Positions 52,176 to 62,220 of a stretch of 64,000 nucleotides of DNA are shown here, in pieces. Positions within the stretch are counted from its first letter, which is position 1. Each line of letters begins with the position of its first letter. The notes below the pieces were generated by a model. That model was not told the DNA's origin. It ran no database searches and saw only the letters and a program-made list of their open reading frames with translations. Origin of the DNA: UBA7662 sp943369355 (GTDB lineage Bacteria; Bacteroidota; Bacteroidia; UBA7662); contig CALRMX020000001.1 of the NCBI GenBank assembly GCA_943369355.1, positions 372,001 to 436,000 of the forward strand, given 5' to 3'. A program made the translations under genes and the position numbers.

Positions 52176-55100
52176 TGTTTTCTCCTCCTTCCGAGTTCGC
52201 TTTGTTTTTTGAATTCTCTAAATTCTCTTTTTCAATTTTTGTTATTTCTTCTATCCTAGCAGCAGCTTTTTTGGTAATCTCATCTTCATCTCGGTTATCG
52301 ATAATACTTTGCAATGTTGCCTTCGCTTGGAAATAGTCCGACTGGCCCACATAAGTTTCTGCAAGTATCAGAAACGATTTAGCCACCCATTCGTCATAGT
52401 ACGGTATCTTATCTACCAGTTCGAAGACGGTGGCCTGTGCTTGATTCCATTCTTTCCGCTGTAGTTGAATTACAGCAATTCCGTATTTGGCGCGTGCACC
52501 CAATTCATTTTTCGTGGCCTCATAAATTCCCGTGAATTGAAGTAATGCTGCTGTGAGTTCATTCTTTTTAAGCAGTACTTCACCATTCACCAGGTCGGCC
52601 TCCAACTTATCTTGTTCCGTACTATACGCGTACGACTTAAGTTTAGCAGCATAATTAGCGGCTTTTACGGTGTCTTCTAATTGGTGCCAAGCCCGCATTA
52701 AGCTTAAATATGCCTCCCTAATATTCCATCTAGAATCGGCTAGTCTTTCAATTCCCTCCCATTGTTCGATGGCTTTTTCCAATTGATTCGCATTCAAGTA
52801 GAATCGACCTAATTTTGCTTGGCTCCGTTCAGTATACAAGTTTCGTGGTTGACTCACGACTTGTTTCAAATCCGATTCCATTTCTGTTAGATTACCATTC
52901 TTTTCATGGCAATCTGCTCGTAAATACCTCGCTTGCACGGCGAAAAACCCATCTGGGAATTTATCGATGTATCTGGAAAGCTCTGTAACAGCTTTGATAC
53001 AATCGCCAGCATTATAAACTAATTCAACTGCTTGAAAAGTTATTGAATCTTGAGCACTGAGCGTAACGTTAGCAGATGGAATCTTGTTAGCATAAGCAAA
53101 GTAAGCCTCCACATCATTTTGAAGGATGTAAATATTCCGAATTCCATTCAGTGCATCTCGTGCTTCATTAGTTTTAGGGAAAAGCTCAACTACTTTTTTG
53201 TAATTGGTTATTGCCAAGTCAAATTTCTCCTGATTAAAGAACATAAGCCCTTTGATGAGGTAGGCATTCTTCAGCAACAAGCTTCCGGGTCTATCCTTAA
53301 TCATACGATCAAGCGCCATATTGGCTTGTTCGTAATTTTCACGAAGGAAATAGGTATTGGCTAATTCTAGTAGCGCATTGTCGAAGTAGAGCGAGCTTGG
53401 AAAATCAACCAAGAATTTTCGAATTGATTCTATTTTTTTGTCGGTTTGATTCGTCAATCCAAGCACAATTGATTTCTGAAAAAGCGCATAATCACCACCA
53501 ACTGATTTACGATCGATTGCTTGCTGATAATAGGACAATGCATCGGGATAGTTGTTTAAAGCGAAATGAGCATCTCCCAATCTGAGTACAACGTCGCTGA
53601 ACAAAGCGGCGGTGAACATATTCATTTGAACCTTTTTGTCAGATTCAAGCACAGCTTTATAACTCCTTTCGAAATTAGATACTGCCGACAAGAAATCGTT
53701 TTGTTTGAAATAGCAGTATCCTAATCCGTAGTAAGCTGTGATCAAAGAATTTTCAACTTCAAGTCCGGTAGTAGCTGCCCAAGCCTGTACAAAACGCTGA
53801 TAATCGGTAATGGCATCTTTCAAGCGGTTAAGTTTGAATAAGCTTTCGGCTCGCCAATAATATGATTGGGCTGTAATGTTCTTATCAATTGCTTGGGTTA
53901 ACGACTTATCAAATAGAAGAGCTGCTTCACCCCAAACACCTTGATTGAATAGTTCAATGCCTCGGAAAAAAGTTACCTTTTGATAGGACTTATTGATGGC
54001 AAGATTTCGCTCTTTTACACCCTCAATTACTAAAACAGCCTCTTTAAAATTTTTTGTTGATAAAAGCAAATCGCCTAAGAGCGTTCGAGCTTCATCTGAA
54101 AATTTACTTTGTGGATACATTTGAACAAAATCGCGCAGCCAATTCAAAGACTGCGGATGTATGTTTAACTCAAATCCAAGTTTTGCATGGTTGAAAGCAG
54201 CCTGCTCTTTGATTTCTACATCATAATCCATTTTGGAAGCTGCGTAAAAACTTGAAAGCGCCTTCTCCTTCTGGCCAGTTTTCAAATAGATATCACCAAG
54301 TAAAAAACTGGCATTTTGCCCTATGGTGTCCTTTCTACTGGCGTTCTTACTGAGATGAGGAACAGCTCCGCTGTAGTCTCTCGCCTGATAGAGGGCAAAA
54401 CCCAATTGATAATAATCATTTTGACTACCATTACCCGAGAGCTCTAAATACCTATTCATGTATGGGACAGCTTTTATAAAAGCTTCTTGTTTGAAATAGG
54501 TTTGGGCGATGAGATAATTTAAACTTGCCTGTTGTTTGACTTCTTTGTTCCCAGCAAGGGGCAAAGTATACTCTAGAAGCTTGTTATATTCTCCCTGATC
54601 GAAATACAGCTTGGCTATATAATATGGGACTATTCTATTGTAATACTTCGATTCGGTTAGCTTCAAAAAATATTTGAGGGCATTTTCATGGTCATTAGCA
54701 GTGTAGGCGATAAACCCTAGATAGTAATTTGCCGGATAATGATATTCATTTTTGAGCCCACTAATTTGCTCGAATTCTATACGAGCGAGTTCAAAACTAT
54801 CCTTACTGAAGTAGCTGTATCCAAAATAGTAATGAAACGCCGCTGATTGTGCGGCGCTTAAATAATCGGGTGCGGTACTTTTGAAAACCTCAATTACATC
54901 TCGATAACGTTTTGCCTCAAAATAATACCTACCCAAATAAAACTTCGCCTCGTCGGTTCTAACATCTTGAGGGTAAAGCTCAATGAACTGCAATAATCGA
55001 TGATCAGCATCGGGCTGTCTCAATTCAACACTCGCAACAGCTACGAAATATCGAGCTTCTTGAACTGCCCATTTCTGCTGATTGAGGTCAGCCTTCGGAA

Positions 55101-55275
55101 ACTCCATCTGAATTACTGCCTCAAAATGACTTTTAGCAGCTGCATATTTTTCACGCTCCATCAGTTCTTTTCCATACCTCAAGGCTTGAAATGGATCCTG
55201 AAAATATTGCGTGCGTTGAGCCTGAACTTGTAATGTCCCGACTATAAAAAATAGAAAGACTACTAATCGCAACAT
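52165..55275 (-). CDS. Large periplasmic TPR protein
   Basis: About 1036 aa, with a signal peptide MLRLVVFLFFIVGTLQVQAQ. The frame extends upstream to 55347 without a signal, so ATG 55275 is preferred. Some 25-28 TPR-like helical pairs fill the protein (for example AAQSAAFHYYFGYSYFSKDSF, ALSYYQQAIDRKS, QAKATLQSIIDNRDEDE). The tail is Asn/Glu-rich and probably disordered. Such solenoids scaffold envelope complexes. It is encoded just before a barrel and a SPOR protein, implying a shared assembly. No enzymatic domain is seen. Confidence 0.85.
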   Translation of the reverse strand: MLRLVVFLFFIVGTLQVQAQRTQYFQDPFQALRYGKELMEREKYAAAKSHFEAVIQMEFPKADLNQQKWAVQEARYFVAVASVELRQPDADHRLLQFIELYPQDVRTDEAKFYLGRYYFEAKRYRDVIEVFKSTAPDYLSAAQSAAFHYYFGYSYFSKDSFELARIEFEQISGLKNEYHYPANYYLGFIAYTANDHENALKYFLKLTESKYYNRIVPYYIAKLYFDQGEYNKLLEYTLPLAGNKEVKQQASLNYLIAQTYFKQEAFIKAVPYMNRYLELSGNGSQNDYYQLGFALYQARDYSGAVPHLSKNASRKDTIGQNASFLLGDIYLKTGQKEKALSSFYAASKMDYDVEIKEQAAFNHAKLGFELNIHPQSLNWLRDFVQMYPQSKFSDEARTLLGDLLLSTKNFKEAVLVIEGVKERNLAINKSYQKVTFFRGIELFNQGVWGEAALLFDKSLTQAIDKNITAQSYYWRAESLFKLNRLKDAITDYQRFVQAWAATTGLEVENSLITAYYGLGYCYFKQNDFLSAVSNFERSYKAVLESDKKVQMNMFTAALFSDVVLRLGDAHFALNNYPDALSYYQQAIDRKSVGGDYALFQKSIVLGLTNQTDKKIESIRKFLVDFPSSLYFDNALLELANTYFLRENYEQANMALDRMIKDRPGSLLLKNAYLIKGLMFFNQEKFDLAITNYKKVVELFPKTNEARDALNGIRNIYILQNDVEAYFAYANKIPSANVTLSAQDSITFQAVELVYNAGDCIKAVTELSRYIDKFPDGFFAVQARYLRADCHEKNGNLTEMESDLKQVVSQPRNLYTERSQAKLGRFYLNANQLEKAIEQWEGIERLADSRWNIREAYLSLMRAWHQLEDTVKAANYAAKLKSYAYSTEQDKLEADLVNGEVLLKKNELTAALLQFTGIYEATKNELGARAKYGIAVIQLQRKEWNQAQATVFELVDKIPYYDEWVAKSFLILAETYVGQSDYFQAKATLQSIIDNRDEDEITKKAAARIEEITKIEKENLENSKNKANSEGGENNEN

Positions 55276-55449
55276 GCTGGACTTTAAAATTTGATTAACG
55301 GAATGTGGATTCAAACCAATACACTCCGTCAAAACAAAACTACTCAAACACCAGAAGCCGATGGCGATTTAAGCCCTTATTCGCATTATTTAGTTTTGAA
55401 CACTGTTGATAAATACGATGTTCAAACCAGAAACCTATCTATTCAGGAT

Positions 55450-57765
55450 TTAAAAAGTATAGGAAACCCCTACCGATGGAAGAATAGGCAACTGATTAAT
55501 TTGCGTAAAGCGAATTCTATCGAAATAGAAAATATTGTCTCTATTGTAAACGTTGCTGACACTGAAATTGATATCCAGTTCGGAGCGTGTACCTATTAAA
55601 ATAGTGTGACGAACAGAAATATCTAACCGGTGATAGGTAGGCAAACGGGCTGCGTTAAAATCCGCGAACAAGAAGCCAAGAGAGCCATTCTGCCCTAAAA
55701 CGTCGGTGTCTATGCCTTGGCTAAAGTCAAGCTTTGGATAGTAACCTGCCGTTTGAGTGAATGGGAAACCACTACCAAAGTTCCATCTGCCACTAAACTC
55801 CCAATTGAGATTTTTACCAAAGGTATAAGTAGATACTAAGTTAACATTGTGACGACGGTCAAATGATGGATTGTAGGTGCGAATTCCATCAAATCGGTCA
55901 ACATAGGTCCAGCTATACGTTGCCCAGGCGTAAAATCTCTTTTTTTCATACTTCAAACGGAAGTCGAAACCGTAGGCTTGACCCCTTTCGATAATGAAAT
56001 CTTTTTTCAGAAAATCAGGCTGATTGGCGAATTGCTCCGTATCGTCGTAAATCTTGTCTCTGTTGATGTTTGTGAGTTGATTGAAATCTTTGATATAGGT
56101 TTCAAAATTAAACTCTAGGTTTTTGGTTAAATCAACCTCTACCCCACCTATGAGGTGTCGGGCCTTTTGTAGTTTTGAGGTAACTTCTTGACCATCAAAA
56201 GTTCTCGGGAGATTATCGGGTCCACTTAAAAATCCAAAAAACAAATTCACGACATCTCGATCGGAAACAGCGCTAATCAAGTTTTGCGAGTACAAACCTC
56301 CCGCGAATTTGAATCGCACGCTATTGGTTGCGTTGTACTTTATGCCAAGTCTCGGCTCTAGACTAATTTCGGATAAAGACGAATAGTAATGTACTCTCAT
56401 ACCCGGCTCAACTACTAATTTGTCGGAAACATATTTGTACCGTACGAAACCAGCAAGTTCTGTGGTACTTTCTTGTTGAGTAATTACTCTTTTGGCGGCA
56501 TTGGTAAATGTAAAATCCGTAGAAAAACCGACAACATCGAATCCATAAACTAACTCGTCTTTCGCGAAAAATTGGGTAATGGAGAGGTTACCGTTAAAGC
56601 CATTTATACCGCTTTGTCGCGGCGCTCCATCTGCTTCAACTTGTTTCGCTAAATAATCAGAATAAGCCAAAGAGCCACTAATTAAGCTGGTGCTACCATC
56701 AGGGACCAATACAAAATTCGCCCCAAACCCTAGTGAGTTCCAACTGATATCAGCCACATTCCTAAAGTTCACCCCGTCGTTAAAATTGAATCCAAATAAA
56801 TTGAGTTTTGACCCATTACTTGATTTAAATGAGGTTTTTGCATAAATATCATTGAAGCGAAATGGCAAACCATTGCTATCAGCATAACTGTACAGCACTT
56901 TAGAAGTGCGATCGAGATAAGAATTTTTGTATGAGACGATGAAGGTTGGGGCCAAAGCGTCTTCTGATTTCGGCTTACCTAAGGGACCTTCGAGTAAAAT
57001 GCGCCCCAAGAATGGAGAAGCACTTACTTTACCTGCCAATCTTTTTTGATTTCCATCGCGAGTAGTAATGTCCATCACGGCCGAAATTCGACCGCCATGA
57101 TTTGCATTATAACCACCGGTATAAACATCGGCGTTCTTTATGATTTCGGTATCAAAAACCGAGAAAAGTCCGATCGAATGAAAAGGATTGTAGATAATCA
57201 TTCCATCGAGGAGTACTTTGTTTTGTACTGGTGAACCACCTCGAATATATAACTGTCCTCCTTGGTCGCCCGTAAACACTACACCAGGCAATACTTGTAA
57301 ATACTGAGCAATATCGGCTTCCCCTCCCACACTTACGATTTGGGTTATTTGTTTGGGCGTAACTGTTTCGACCGATACTTTTACCGACGTGAGTTGTTCT
57401 TGCTTTTCCGCACTTACTTCAATCTCCTTCAAACGTATCGAGCTTTTGTTTAGGTAGAGCTTCTGATTAATGATGGCTCCCGATTTAGCTACAATTTGTA
57501 CGGCAGCGGTATCGTATCCCAGATACGTACTCATTAAGGTATATGTACCTGCAGGAACACGACTTATGGTAAAGAATCCATTTACATCGGTACTGGCACC
57601 GTATGTAGTTCCCTTAAGAAAAACGTTTGTGAACAGAATTGGCTCACCACTGGCCTTGTCATAGACAAAACCACGAATTGTGGCTGTACCCGAAGATTGT
57701 GCTTTAGCTGCTGTTGACCCAATCAATAAACAAGCTGCCAGAAGCAGCCTGAACAAATTCCGCAT
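55450..57765 (-). CDS. TonB-dependent receptor with CarboxypepD_reg-like domain
   Basis: 771 aa outer-membrane receptor. Signal peptide (1-22), then a carboxypeptidase-regulatory-like domain (about 27-110: TATIRGFVYDKASGEPILFTN, GFFTISRVPAGTYTL). The plug follows (QYLQVLPGVVFTGDQGGQLYIRGGSPVQNKVLLDGM), and a 22-strand barrel ends in VGVSYTF. It is not of the SusC type, as the N-terminal extension is short and no SusD partner is near. Substrate unknown; small nutrients or peptides are common. Separated by about 174 bases from the TPR gene, so it may have its own promoter. Confidence 0.9.
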   Translation of the reverse strand: MRNLFRLLLAACLLIGSTAAKAQSSGTATIRGFVYDKASGEPILFTNVFLKGTTYGASTDVNGFFTISRVPAGTYTLMSTYLGYDTAAVQIVAKSGAIINQKLYLNKSSIRLKEIEVSAEKQEQLTSVKVSVETVTPKQITQIVSVGGEADIAQYLQVLPGVVFTGDQGGQLYIRGGSPVQNKVLLDGMIIYNPFHSIGLFSVFDTEIIKNADVYTGGYNANHGGRISAVMDITTRDGNQKRLAGKVSASPFLGRILLEGPLGKPKSEDALAPTFIVSYKNSYLDRTSKVLYSYADSNGLPFRFNDIYAKTSFKSSNGSKLNLFGFNFNDGVNFRNVADISWNSLGFGANFVLVPDGSTSLISGSLAYSDYLAKQVEADGAPRQSGINGFNGNLSITQFFAKDELVYGFDVVGFSTDFTFTNAAKRVITQQESTTELAGFVRYKYVSDKLVVEPGMRVHYYSSLSEISLEPRLGIKYNATNSVRFKFAGGLYSQNLISAVSDRDVVNLFFGFLSGPDNLPRTFDGQEVTSKLQKARHLIGGVEVDLTKNLEFNFETYIKDFNQLTNINRDKIYDDTEQFANQPDFLKKDFIIERGQAYGFDFRLKYEKKRFYAWATYSWTYVDRFDGIRTYNPSFDRRHNVNLVSTYTFGKNLNWEFSGRWNFGSGFPFTQTAGYYPKLDFSQGIDTDVLGQNGSLGFLFADFNAARLPTYHRLDISVRHTILIGTRSELDINFSVSNVYNRDNIFYFDRIRFTQINQLPILPSVGVSYTF

Positions 57766-57887
57766 TATCTAAAAATTTGAGAGGTGTGAATTTAATCTTT
57801 ACTTGAGCATTTCCAAAGCTGAAAAAGACAAAAATGTCATACTAGGAGGATTCCTGCTTCTATCGAAGTCAATTTTACACGATTGTG

Positions 57888-58508
57888 TCAATTCAAGAAG
57901 TCGATATTCCCTTTTCCTTCTCGAATCACCTCAATTTCAACATCCGTGCAATCCAATACCGTTGAAGCTTGATTGTCTCCATAGCCACCATCCACCAATA
58001 GATCTATTTGATCGCGGTACTTTTCCCAAATCAGGTCAGGATCTGTAGTATATTCGATGATATCGTCTTCGTCGTTAATGGATGAAGACACCAAAGGGTT
58101 GCCCAATTCTTTTACCAACGCTCTGGCAATCGCATTGTCGGGAACACGTATACCAATCGTTTTTTTCTTGCTGTGAAAAAGCTTTGGGACTTGCTGATTT
58201 GCTTTTAAAATGAATGTATATGGACCCGGAAGGGCTCTTTTCATCATTTTGAAAATAGCGTTAGGAAGCTGCATGGTATAGTCTGACAAATGCGATAAGT
58301 CATGGCAGATGATAGCGTAGTTATCGTTTTCTTTCGGAAGCCGCTTTAACTTGTTGATTCGTTCAATGGCCTTATGGTTGTAGATATCACATCCGAATGC
58401 ATAAACTGTATCGGTTGGGTAGATTATTACGCCACCCGCTTTAATGATCTCTACAGCTTGCTGCAGGTGTTTCTCGTTTAAATTTTCTTCGTACAACCGG
58501 ATTCGCAT
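57888..58508 (-). CDS. L-threonylcarbamoyladenylate synthase family (Sua5/YciO/YrdC)
   Basis: About 206 aa YrdC-fold protein. Motifs: AGGVIIYPTDTVYAFGCD (substrate pocket), INKLKRLPKENDNYAIICHD, GPYTFILK, and IGIRVPDNAIA with GNPLVSSSIN. These support formation of threonylcarbamoyl-AMP for t6A37 on ANN-reading tRNAs. It has no C-terminal Sua5 domain. YciO-like paralogues have uncertain activity. I chose ATG 58508, because the preceding in-frame ATG lies just inside a promoter box and hairpin. It is downstream of sucC but has its own promoter signal. Confidence 0.88.
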   Translation of the reverse strand: MRIRLYEENLNEKHLQQAVEIIKAGGVIIYPTDTVYAFGCDIYNHKAIERINKLKRLPKENDNYAIICHDLSHLSDYTMQLPNAIFKMMKRALPGPYTFILKANQQVPKLFHSKKKTIGIRVPDNAIARALVKELGNPLVSSSINDEDDIIEYTTDPDLIWEKYRDQIDLLVDGGYGDNQASTVLDCTDVEIEVIREGKGNIDFLN

Positions 58509-58512
58509 ACCC

Positions 58513-58520
58513 CAAAAATA
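58513..58520 (-). promoter_or_regulatory. tsaC-like gene promoter -7 element (TATTTTTG)
   Basis: Perfect TAnnTTTG on the minus strand, 4 bases before the ATG at 58508. A -33 box is not clear because the sucC terminator hairpin occupies that region. Confidence 0.4.
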
Positions 58521-58523
58521 CAA

Positions 58524-58548
58524 TAAGCAGGGCTTTAGGCCCTGCTTA
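58524..58548 (-). terminator. sucC terminator hairpin
   Basis: TAAGCAGGGC/GCCCTGCTTA, a 10-base perfect stem with a 5-base loop, 20 bases after the sucC stop. On the minus strand it is followed by TTGTATTTTT. Confidence 0.8.
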
Positions 58549-58567
58549 TCCTGTCAATAATTGATAA

Positions 58568-59761
58568 TTAACCGTTTACAACTTTTTTTACCAAGTCGGC
58601 TGCCTCTTTTAATTCAACAGCAGCCATCAAACTTAAGCCACTTTGGTTCAAAATTTCTTTGGCTTCGGCAGCGTTTGTACCTTGCAAACGAACGATAATA
58701 GGCACCTTGATGTCGCCTATTTGCTTGTAAGCTTCAACTATGCCATTTGCTACTCGGTCGCAGCGAACAATACCACCAAAAATATTTACCAAAATAGCCT
58801 TTACGTTCGGATCCTTTAAGATAATACGAAATGCATTGGCAACTCGTTCGGCATTCGCAGTTCCTCCCACATCCAAGAAGTTCGCTGGCTCACCTCCCGA
58901 CAATTTAATGATGTCCATGGTAGCCATAGCTAAACCAGCGCCATTAACCATGCACCCAACGTTTCCATCGAGTTTCACATAGTTCAAATTATGTTCACCA
59001 GCTTCCACTTCGGTTGCATCTTCTTCAAGTATGTCGCGTAAGGCCAGCAAATCGGCATGCCTATAAAGTGCATTTTCGTCGAGGTTAACCTTTGCATCTA
59101 CCGCAATAATTTTATCGTCGGAAGTTTTCAGTACTGGATTGATTTCAAACAAAGAAGCGTCGATGCTCTCGTAGGCTTTATACAAACTAGCTACGAAACG
59201 CGTCATTTGTTTGAAAGATTCTCCCGACAAGCCAAGGTTAAAAGCAATTTTTCGTGCCTGAAAACCCTGTAATCCAACTCGCGGATCAACTTCTTCTTTG
59301 AAAATGAGGTGTGGCGTTTTTTCAGCTACTTCTTCTATGTCCATTCCTCCTTCTGTGGAGTACATGATGATATTTCGCCCTTTGCCTCTATCGAGCAAAA
59401 CCGACATATAGAATTCTTTTGTTTCGCTAGCACCTGGATAATATACATCCTGTGCGACAAGAATTTTGTGCACTTTTTTACCTTCTGGTCCAGTTTGAGG
59501 AGTAACCAGTTGCATACCGATGATGTTCGAAGCTTTTTCTTTTACATCGTCGAGCGACTTAGCCAATTTCACTCCTCCACCTTTACCACGGCCACCTGCA
59601 TGAATTTGTGCTTTTACTACCCACCAACCTGTTCCAGTATCTTCTTGGAGTTTTTTCGCTGCAGCTACAGCTTCTTCCGGAGTATGGGCCAGGATACCTT
59701 CCTGAATGCCAACGCCATAACCTTTCAGTAATGTCTTTGCTTGGTACTCGTGTATATTCAT
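58568..59761 (-). CDS. sucC: Succinyl-CoA synthetase beta subunit
   Basis: TCA-cycle enzyme (ADP- or GDP-forming) making ATP or GTP from succinyl-CoA with the alpha subunit SucD, which is not in this window. MNIHEYQAKTLLKGYGV, the ATP-grasp motifs (WWVVKAQIHAGGRGKGGGVK), LFEINPV, DGNVGCMVNGAGLAMATMD and NIFGGIVRCD are all present. 397 aa, standard. It has its own -33/-7 promoter and a strong terminator, so it is transcribed separately from sucD. Confidence 0.98.
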   Translation of the reverse strand: MNIHEYQAKTLLKGYGVGIQEGILAHTPEEAVAAAKKLQEDTGTGWWVVKAQIHAGGRGKGGGVKLAKSLDDVKEKASNIIGMQLVTPQTGPEGKKVHKILVAQDVYYPGASETKEFYMSVLLDRGKGRNIIMYSTEGGMDIEEVAEKTPHLIFKEEVDPRVGLQGFQARKIAFNLGLSGESFKQMTRFVASLYKAYESIDASLFEINPVLKTSDDKIIAVDAKVNLDENALYRHADLLALRDILEEDATEVEAGEHNLNYVKLDGNVGCMVNGAGLAMATMDIIKLSGGEPANFLDVGGTANAERVANAFRIILKDPNVKAILVNIFGGIVRCDRVANGIVEAYKQIGDIKVPIIVRLQGTNAAEAKEILNQSGLSLMAAVELKEAADLVKKVVNG

Positions 59762-59780
59762 GCGTAGGATTTTAGAAGGT

Positions 59781-59811
59781 CAAAAATAAGCTGAATTAAG
59801 CGCAAAGGCAA
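59781..59811 (-). promoter_or_regulatory. sucC promoter (TTG-N20-TATTTTTG)
   Basis: Minus-strand TTG (59811-59809) and TATTTTTG (59788-59781), separated by 20 bases, ending 19 bases before the ATG. Matches the Bacteroidota -33/-7 consensus. Confidence 0.65.
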
Positions 59812-59850
59812 CTTCAACAAGCAGAGATTAAGAAATAAATACGAATAAAG

Positions 59851-61362
59851 CTATTTGTTGCTTTTTTGCCTGTAAATCGGCTTCAAAAGACTTTCGATCA
59901 ATCCGTGTAACTCATCCGAAAGTTTAAATCGCCAAACCAAGAACAATAAGCTGCCACCAATGAATAGTGACTTAACACCAATGTGCAACAAAGTCCACCA
60001 AGAGCCTTCGTGGAATCGAGGAATTGTAAAACTCAGTGTGAGTACACCGCCAAAAAGTAGTAAAACCAAAAGGCTTCGTTTTTCGAAAGGTTGAATTCTG
60101 AGTTTCGACCATATGAATCCTCCTTTCAGCAAATTAAACAGAACGATAGAAATGGTCGAACCAGCAGCTGCTCCGGTCAAGCCATAAATTGGAATCATCA
60201 AATAGTTGGTTGAGAAGGAAATAACACCCAAGAATAAGATAGAGATCAAGTTAAATCGATAGTGCGGTGAATTTTGGATGATTTCATTATTCACCCCGTT
60301 CGCCATGTCAACCAAACGCGCCAGCCCAATAAAAAAAACCACGTATTTACCTTGGCTGTAAATTTTACCATTCGGGATAAGTTCAAATAGTGCATCAATG
60401 TTTGCCCAAATTCCAATGAAAATGGCCCCACCTAGGATCAATTGATTCAGGCTTGATTGTTTATAAATGGTTTCCATTGCTTTAAAATCATTTTCCTTCC
60501 AGTGTTGCGCTACTAAGGTGCCAGCTAATTGCGATACACCCCTTCTTGGCATTTCAATAATGGTGGCAATGAAAAATGAGATAGCATATATTCCCGTGTA
60601 ACTTAATCCAGCTAACCACGCTAGCATAAGTCCATCGATGCGTTCGTTTATGATTACGCCTGCTCCTCCGATAAGCATCCAAAGTGCGTAAATGGCCATT
60701 TCTTTACGCAGTTTTGCGGGTACTCTCAAAAAAGAAGGCTTCAAATAAAGTACCCCCAGGCTGCGAACATAATACGTGAGTAAAAGTGTATTGAAGGCAT
60801 AACTTCCAATAAACGCTAGAATGAACTCATGAAAGGAGATGTACTTATAACCGTATAACAGAACAATTACGGTTTGAATTAAGCGAAGAATAAGCTCGCG
60901 AATAAGTGCTGGTACCGAGATTCTCAATTGTAACCTTGCCCAATTCTCCAACAAGGTATTGAGCATTACAAAGGCGGTTAACGGTAAAATGGCCCAAAGG
61001 TATTGTACAACTAGATTTGCATTCGCTTCAAATAGTTTGACAAATGCAGGCGTGAAAAAGTAAAACAGGCCAGAAACTAAAAGGTATCCACCTAACGAAA
61101 TAAGAAGTGATAACAACAATAGCCCATTGTCTTGTCTACTTTCATCTTTAAACCAAGGGTAAAATCGTACCATCACATTGTTCATGGCAAGTTGGGCGAA
61201 ATAGGCCAAGCCCAATGAAATTCCAATCAGCAATTCGCGCAAACCGATTTCTGACGAGTCGAGCAAGCCGGGGAATAGAACTAAAATATTCAGCGCACCC
61301 AGCGCCACCCCTACATAGGTAACTACCGTGAACTTAAACCCCTGCCGAATAACTATCCCCAT
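59851..61362 (-). CDS. Oligosaccharide flippase-like membrane protein
   Basis: 503 aa with about 14 hydrophobic segments, of the MOP superfamily (Wzx/RfbX/MurJ-like). Features: a hydrophobic N-terminal helix pair, AQLAMNNVMVRFYPWF, MPRRGVSQLAGTLVAQHW, and GLTGAAAGSTISIVLFNLLKGGFI. It likely flips lipid-linked oligosaccharides across the inner membrane. It faces away from the polysaccharide genes at 61489-64000, which probably share its pathway. Confidence 0.85.
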   Translation of the reverse strand: MGIVIRQGFKFTVVTYVGVALGALNILVLFPGLLDSSEIGLRELLIGISLGLAYFAQLAMNNVMVRFYPWFKDESRQDNGLLLLSLLISLGGYLLVSGLFYFFTPAFVKLFEANANLVVQYLWAILPLTAFVMLNTLLENWARLQLRISVPALIRELILRLIQTVIVLLYGYKYISFHEFILAFIGSYAFNTLLLTYYVRSLGVLYLKPSFLRVPAKLRKEMAIYALWMLIGGAGVIINERIDGLMLAWLAGLSYTGIYAISFFIATIIEMPRRGVSQLAGTLVAQHWKENDFKAMETIYKQSSLNQLILGGAIFIGIWANIDALFELIPNGKIYSQGKYVVFFIGLARLVDMANGVNNEIIQNSPHYRFNLISILFLGVISFSTNYLMIPIYGLTGAAAGSTISIVLFNLLKGGFIWSKLRIQPFEKRSLLVLLLFGGVLTLSFTIPRFHEGSWWTLLHIGVKSLFIGGSLLFLVWRFKLSDELHGLIESLLKPIYRQKSNK

Positions 61363-61476
61363 AAACCGAACTTCCTAGTAAACCTCAAAAATGCGAAAGT
61401 GATTGTATTTAAACGCTAAATTCATTGATTTAATCATAACCATGGAGTTAAGCTTCTAGAACAAGTCGAAGTTTAG

Positions 61477-61484
61477 TATTCTTG
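61477..61484 (+). promoter_or_regulatory. Methyltransferase promoter -7 element (TATTCTTG)
   Basis: One mismatch from TAnnTTTG and ending 4 bases before the ATG at 61489. Same octamer as upstream of ruvB. Confidence 0.35.
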
Positions 61485-61488
61485 CACC

Positions 61489-62220
61489 ATGTTTTATCCC
61501 AATTTGATGCACATCGGCTCGAACGAACTAGTGCTAGAGATAGGCCCGGGTGCTTTTCCACATTGGAGAAGCGACTGTTTAGTTGATAAATTTGATGAAA
61601 GCGATTTAGTTGATCTCGGTCAGTTTGGTGGTTTACCTCAAAATACACAAGGTAAACCGCTCTTTATTATCAAGGATGGACTACTTCCTTTTAAAGACAA
61701 AAGCTTTGATTACATCATCTGTTCGCATGTTTTTGAACATGTTGACGTAGAAGAACTCCCTAAGTTGATCGCCGAAATGGAACGGGTCTCATCAAAATTC
61801 TACATAGAGTTTCCAACTTTCAACTACGACGTTATTTATGATTTTCCCGTTCATGTAAACTTGATGGACATCGTTAACGGTGAGATTCTGTGTTTGCCTA
61901 AGTCGAAGAGCAAATTGCAAAACATCGCCGCATACAACAAGGTATTTCACCGTGCTCGAGAACTTTATTTGAGAGGTTTTGAACCATCATACCCTGAGTT
62001 CTTTGCAGTAGGTCAAGAATTCCAAAATAAAATCCCTTTTAAAATACTTGAAAGTGACGAACAATTATTGGAACTCACTTCTTCCAAATATGCAGAAGCT
62101 CCAAAACATGTTCGACCGAATAAGTGGTTCTATTTCAAAAATAAAATAGCCTCTACCCTCCGTAAAATGAAAGGAGAAAAGCAGGTCTCAGACTTCAAAA
62201 ATCACCTTAAGAATGCGTGA
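61489..62220 (+). CDS. SAM-dependent methyltransferase (class I)
   Basis: 243 aa. The SAM motif region is LVLEIGPGAFPHW with the acidic D following (LVDKFDES). Motif IV is FDYIICSHVFEHVDVEELPKL, typical of Methyltransf_11. The C-terminus is more basic. Probably O- or C-methylates a sugar during surface polysaccharide synthesis, judging by the neighbours. It overlaps the next gene by 8 bases. The acceptor is unknown. Confidence 0.82.
   Translation: MFYPNLMHIGSNELVLEIGPGAFPHWRSDCLVDKFDESDLVDLGQFGGLPQNTQGKPLFIIKDGLLPFKDKSFDYIICSHVFEHVDVEELPKLIAEMERVSSKFYIEFPTFNYDVIYDFPVHVNLMDIVNGEILCLPKSKSKLQNIAAYNKVFHRARELYLRGFEPSYPEFFAVGQEFQNKIPFKILESDEQLLELTSSKYAEAPKHVRPNKWFYFKNKIASTLRKMKGEKQVSDFKNHLKNA

Noticed and set aside
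55291..55599. Plus-strand open frame of about 100 codons between the TPR gene and the TonB receptor
   Set aside because: Half of it lies antisense to the receptor's 3' end, it has no family-like motif, and its codon pattern looks like a shadow of the opposite strand.
59309..59731. Plus-strand frame of 140 codons inside sucC
   Set aside because: Antisense to sucC with a Phe/Ser/Cys-rich product; no start context or homology-like motif.
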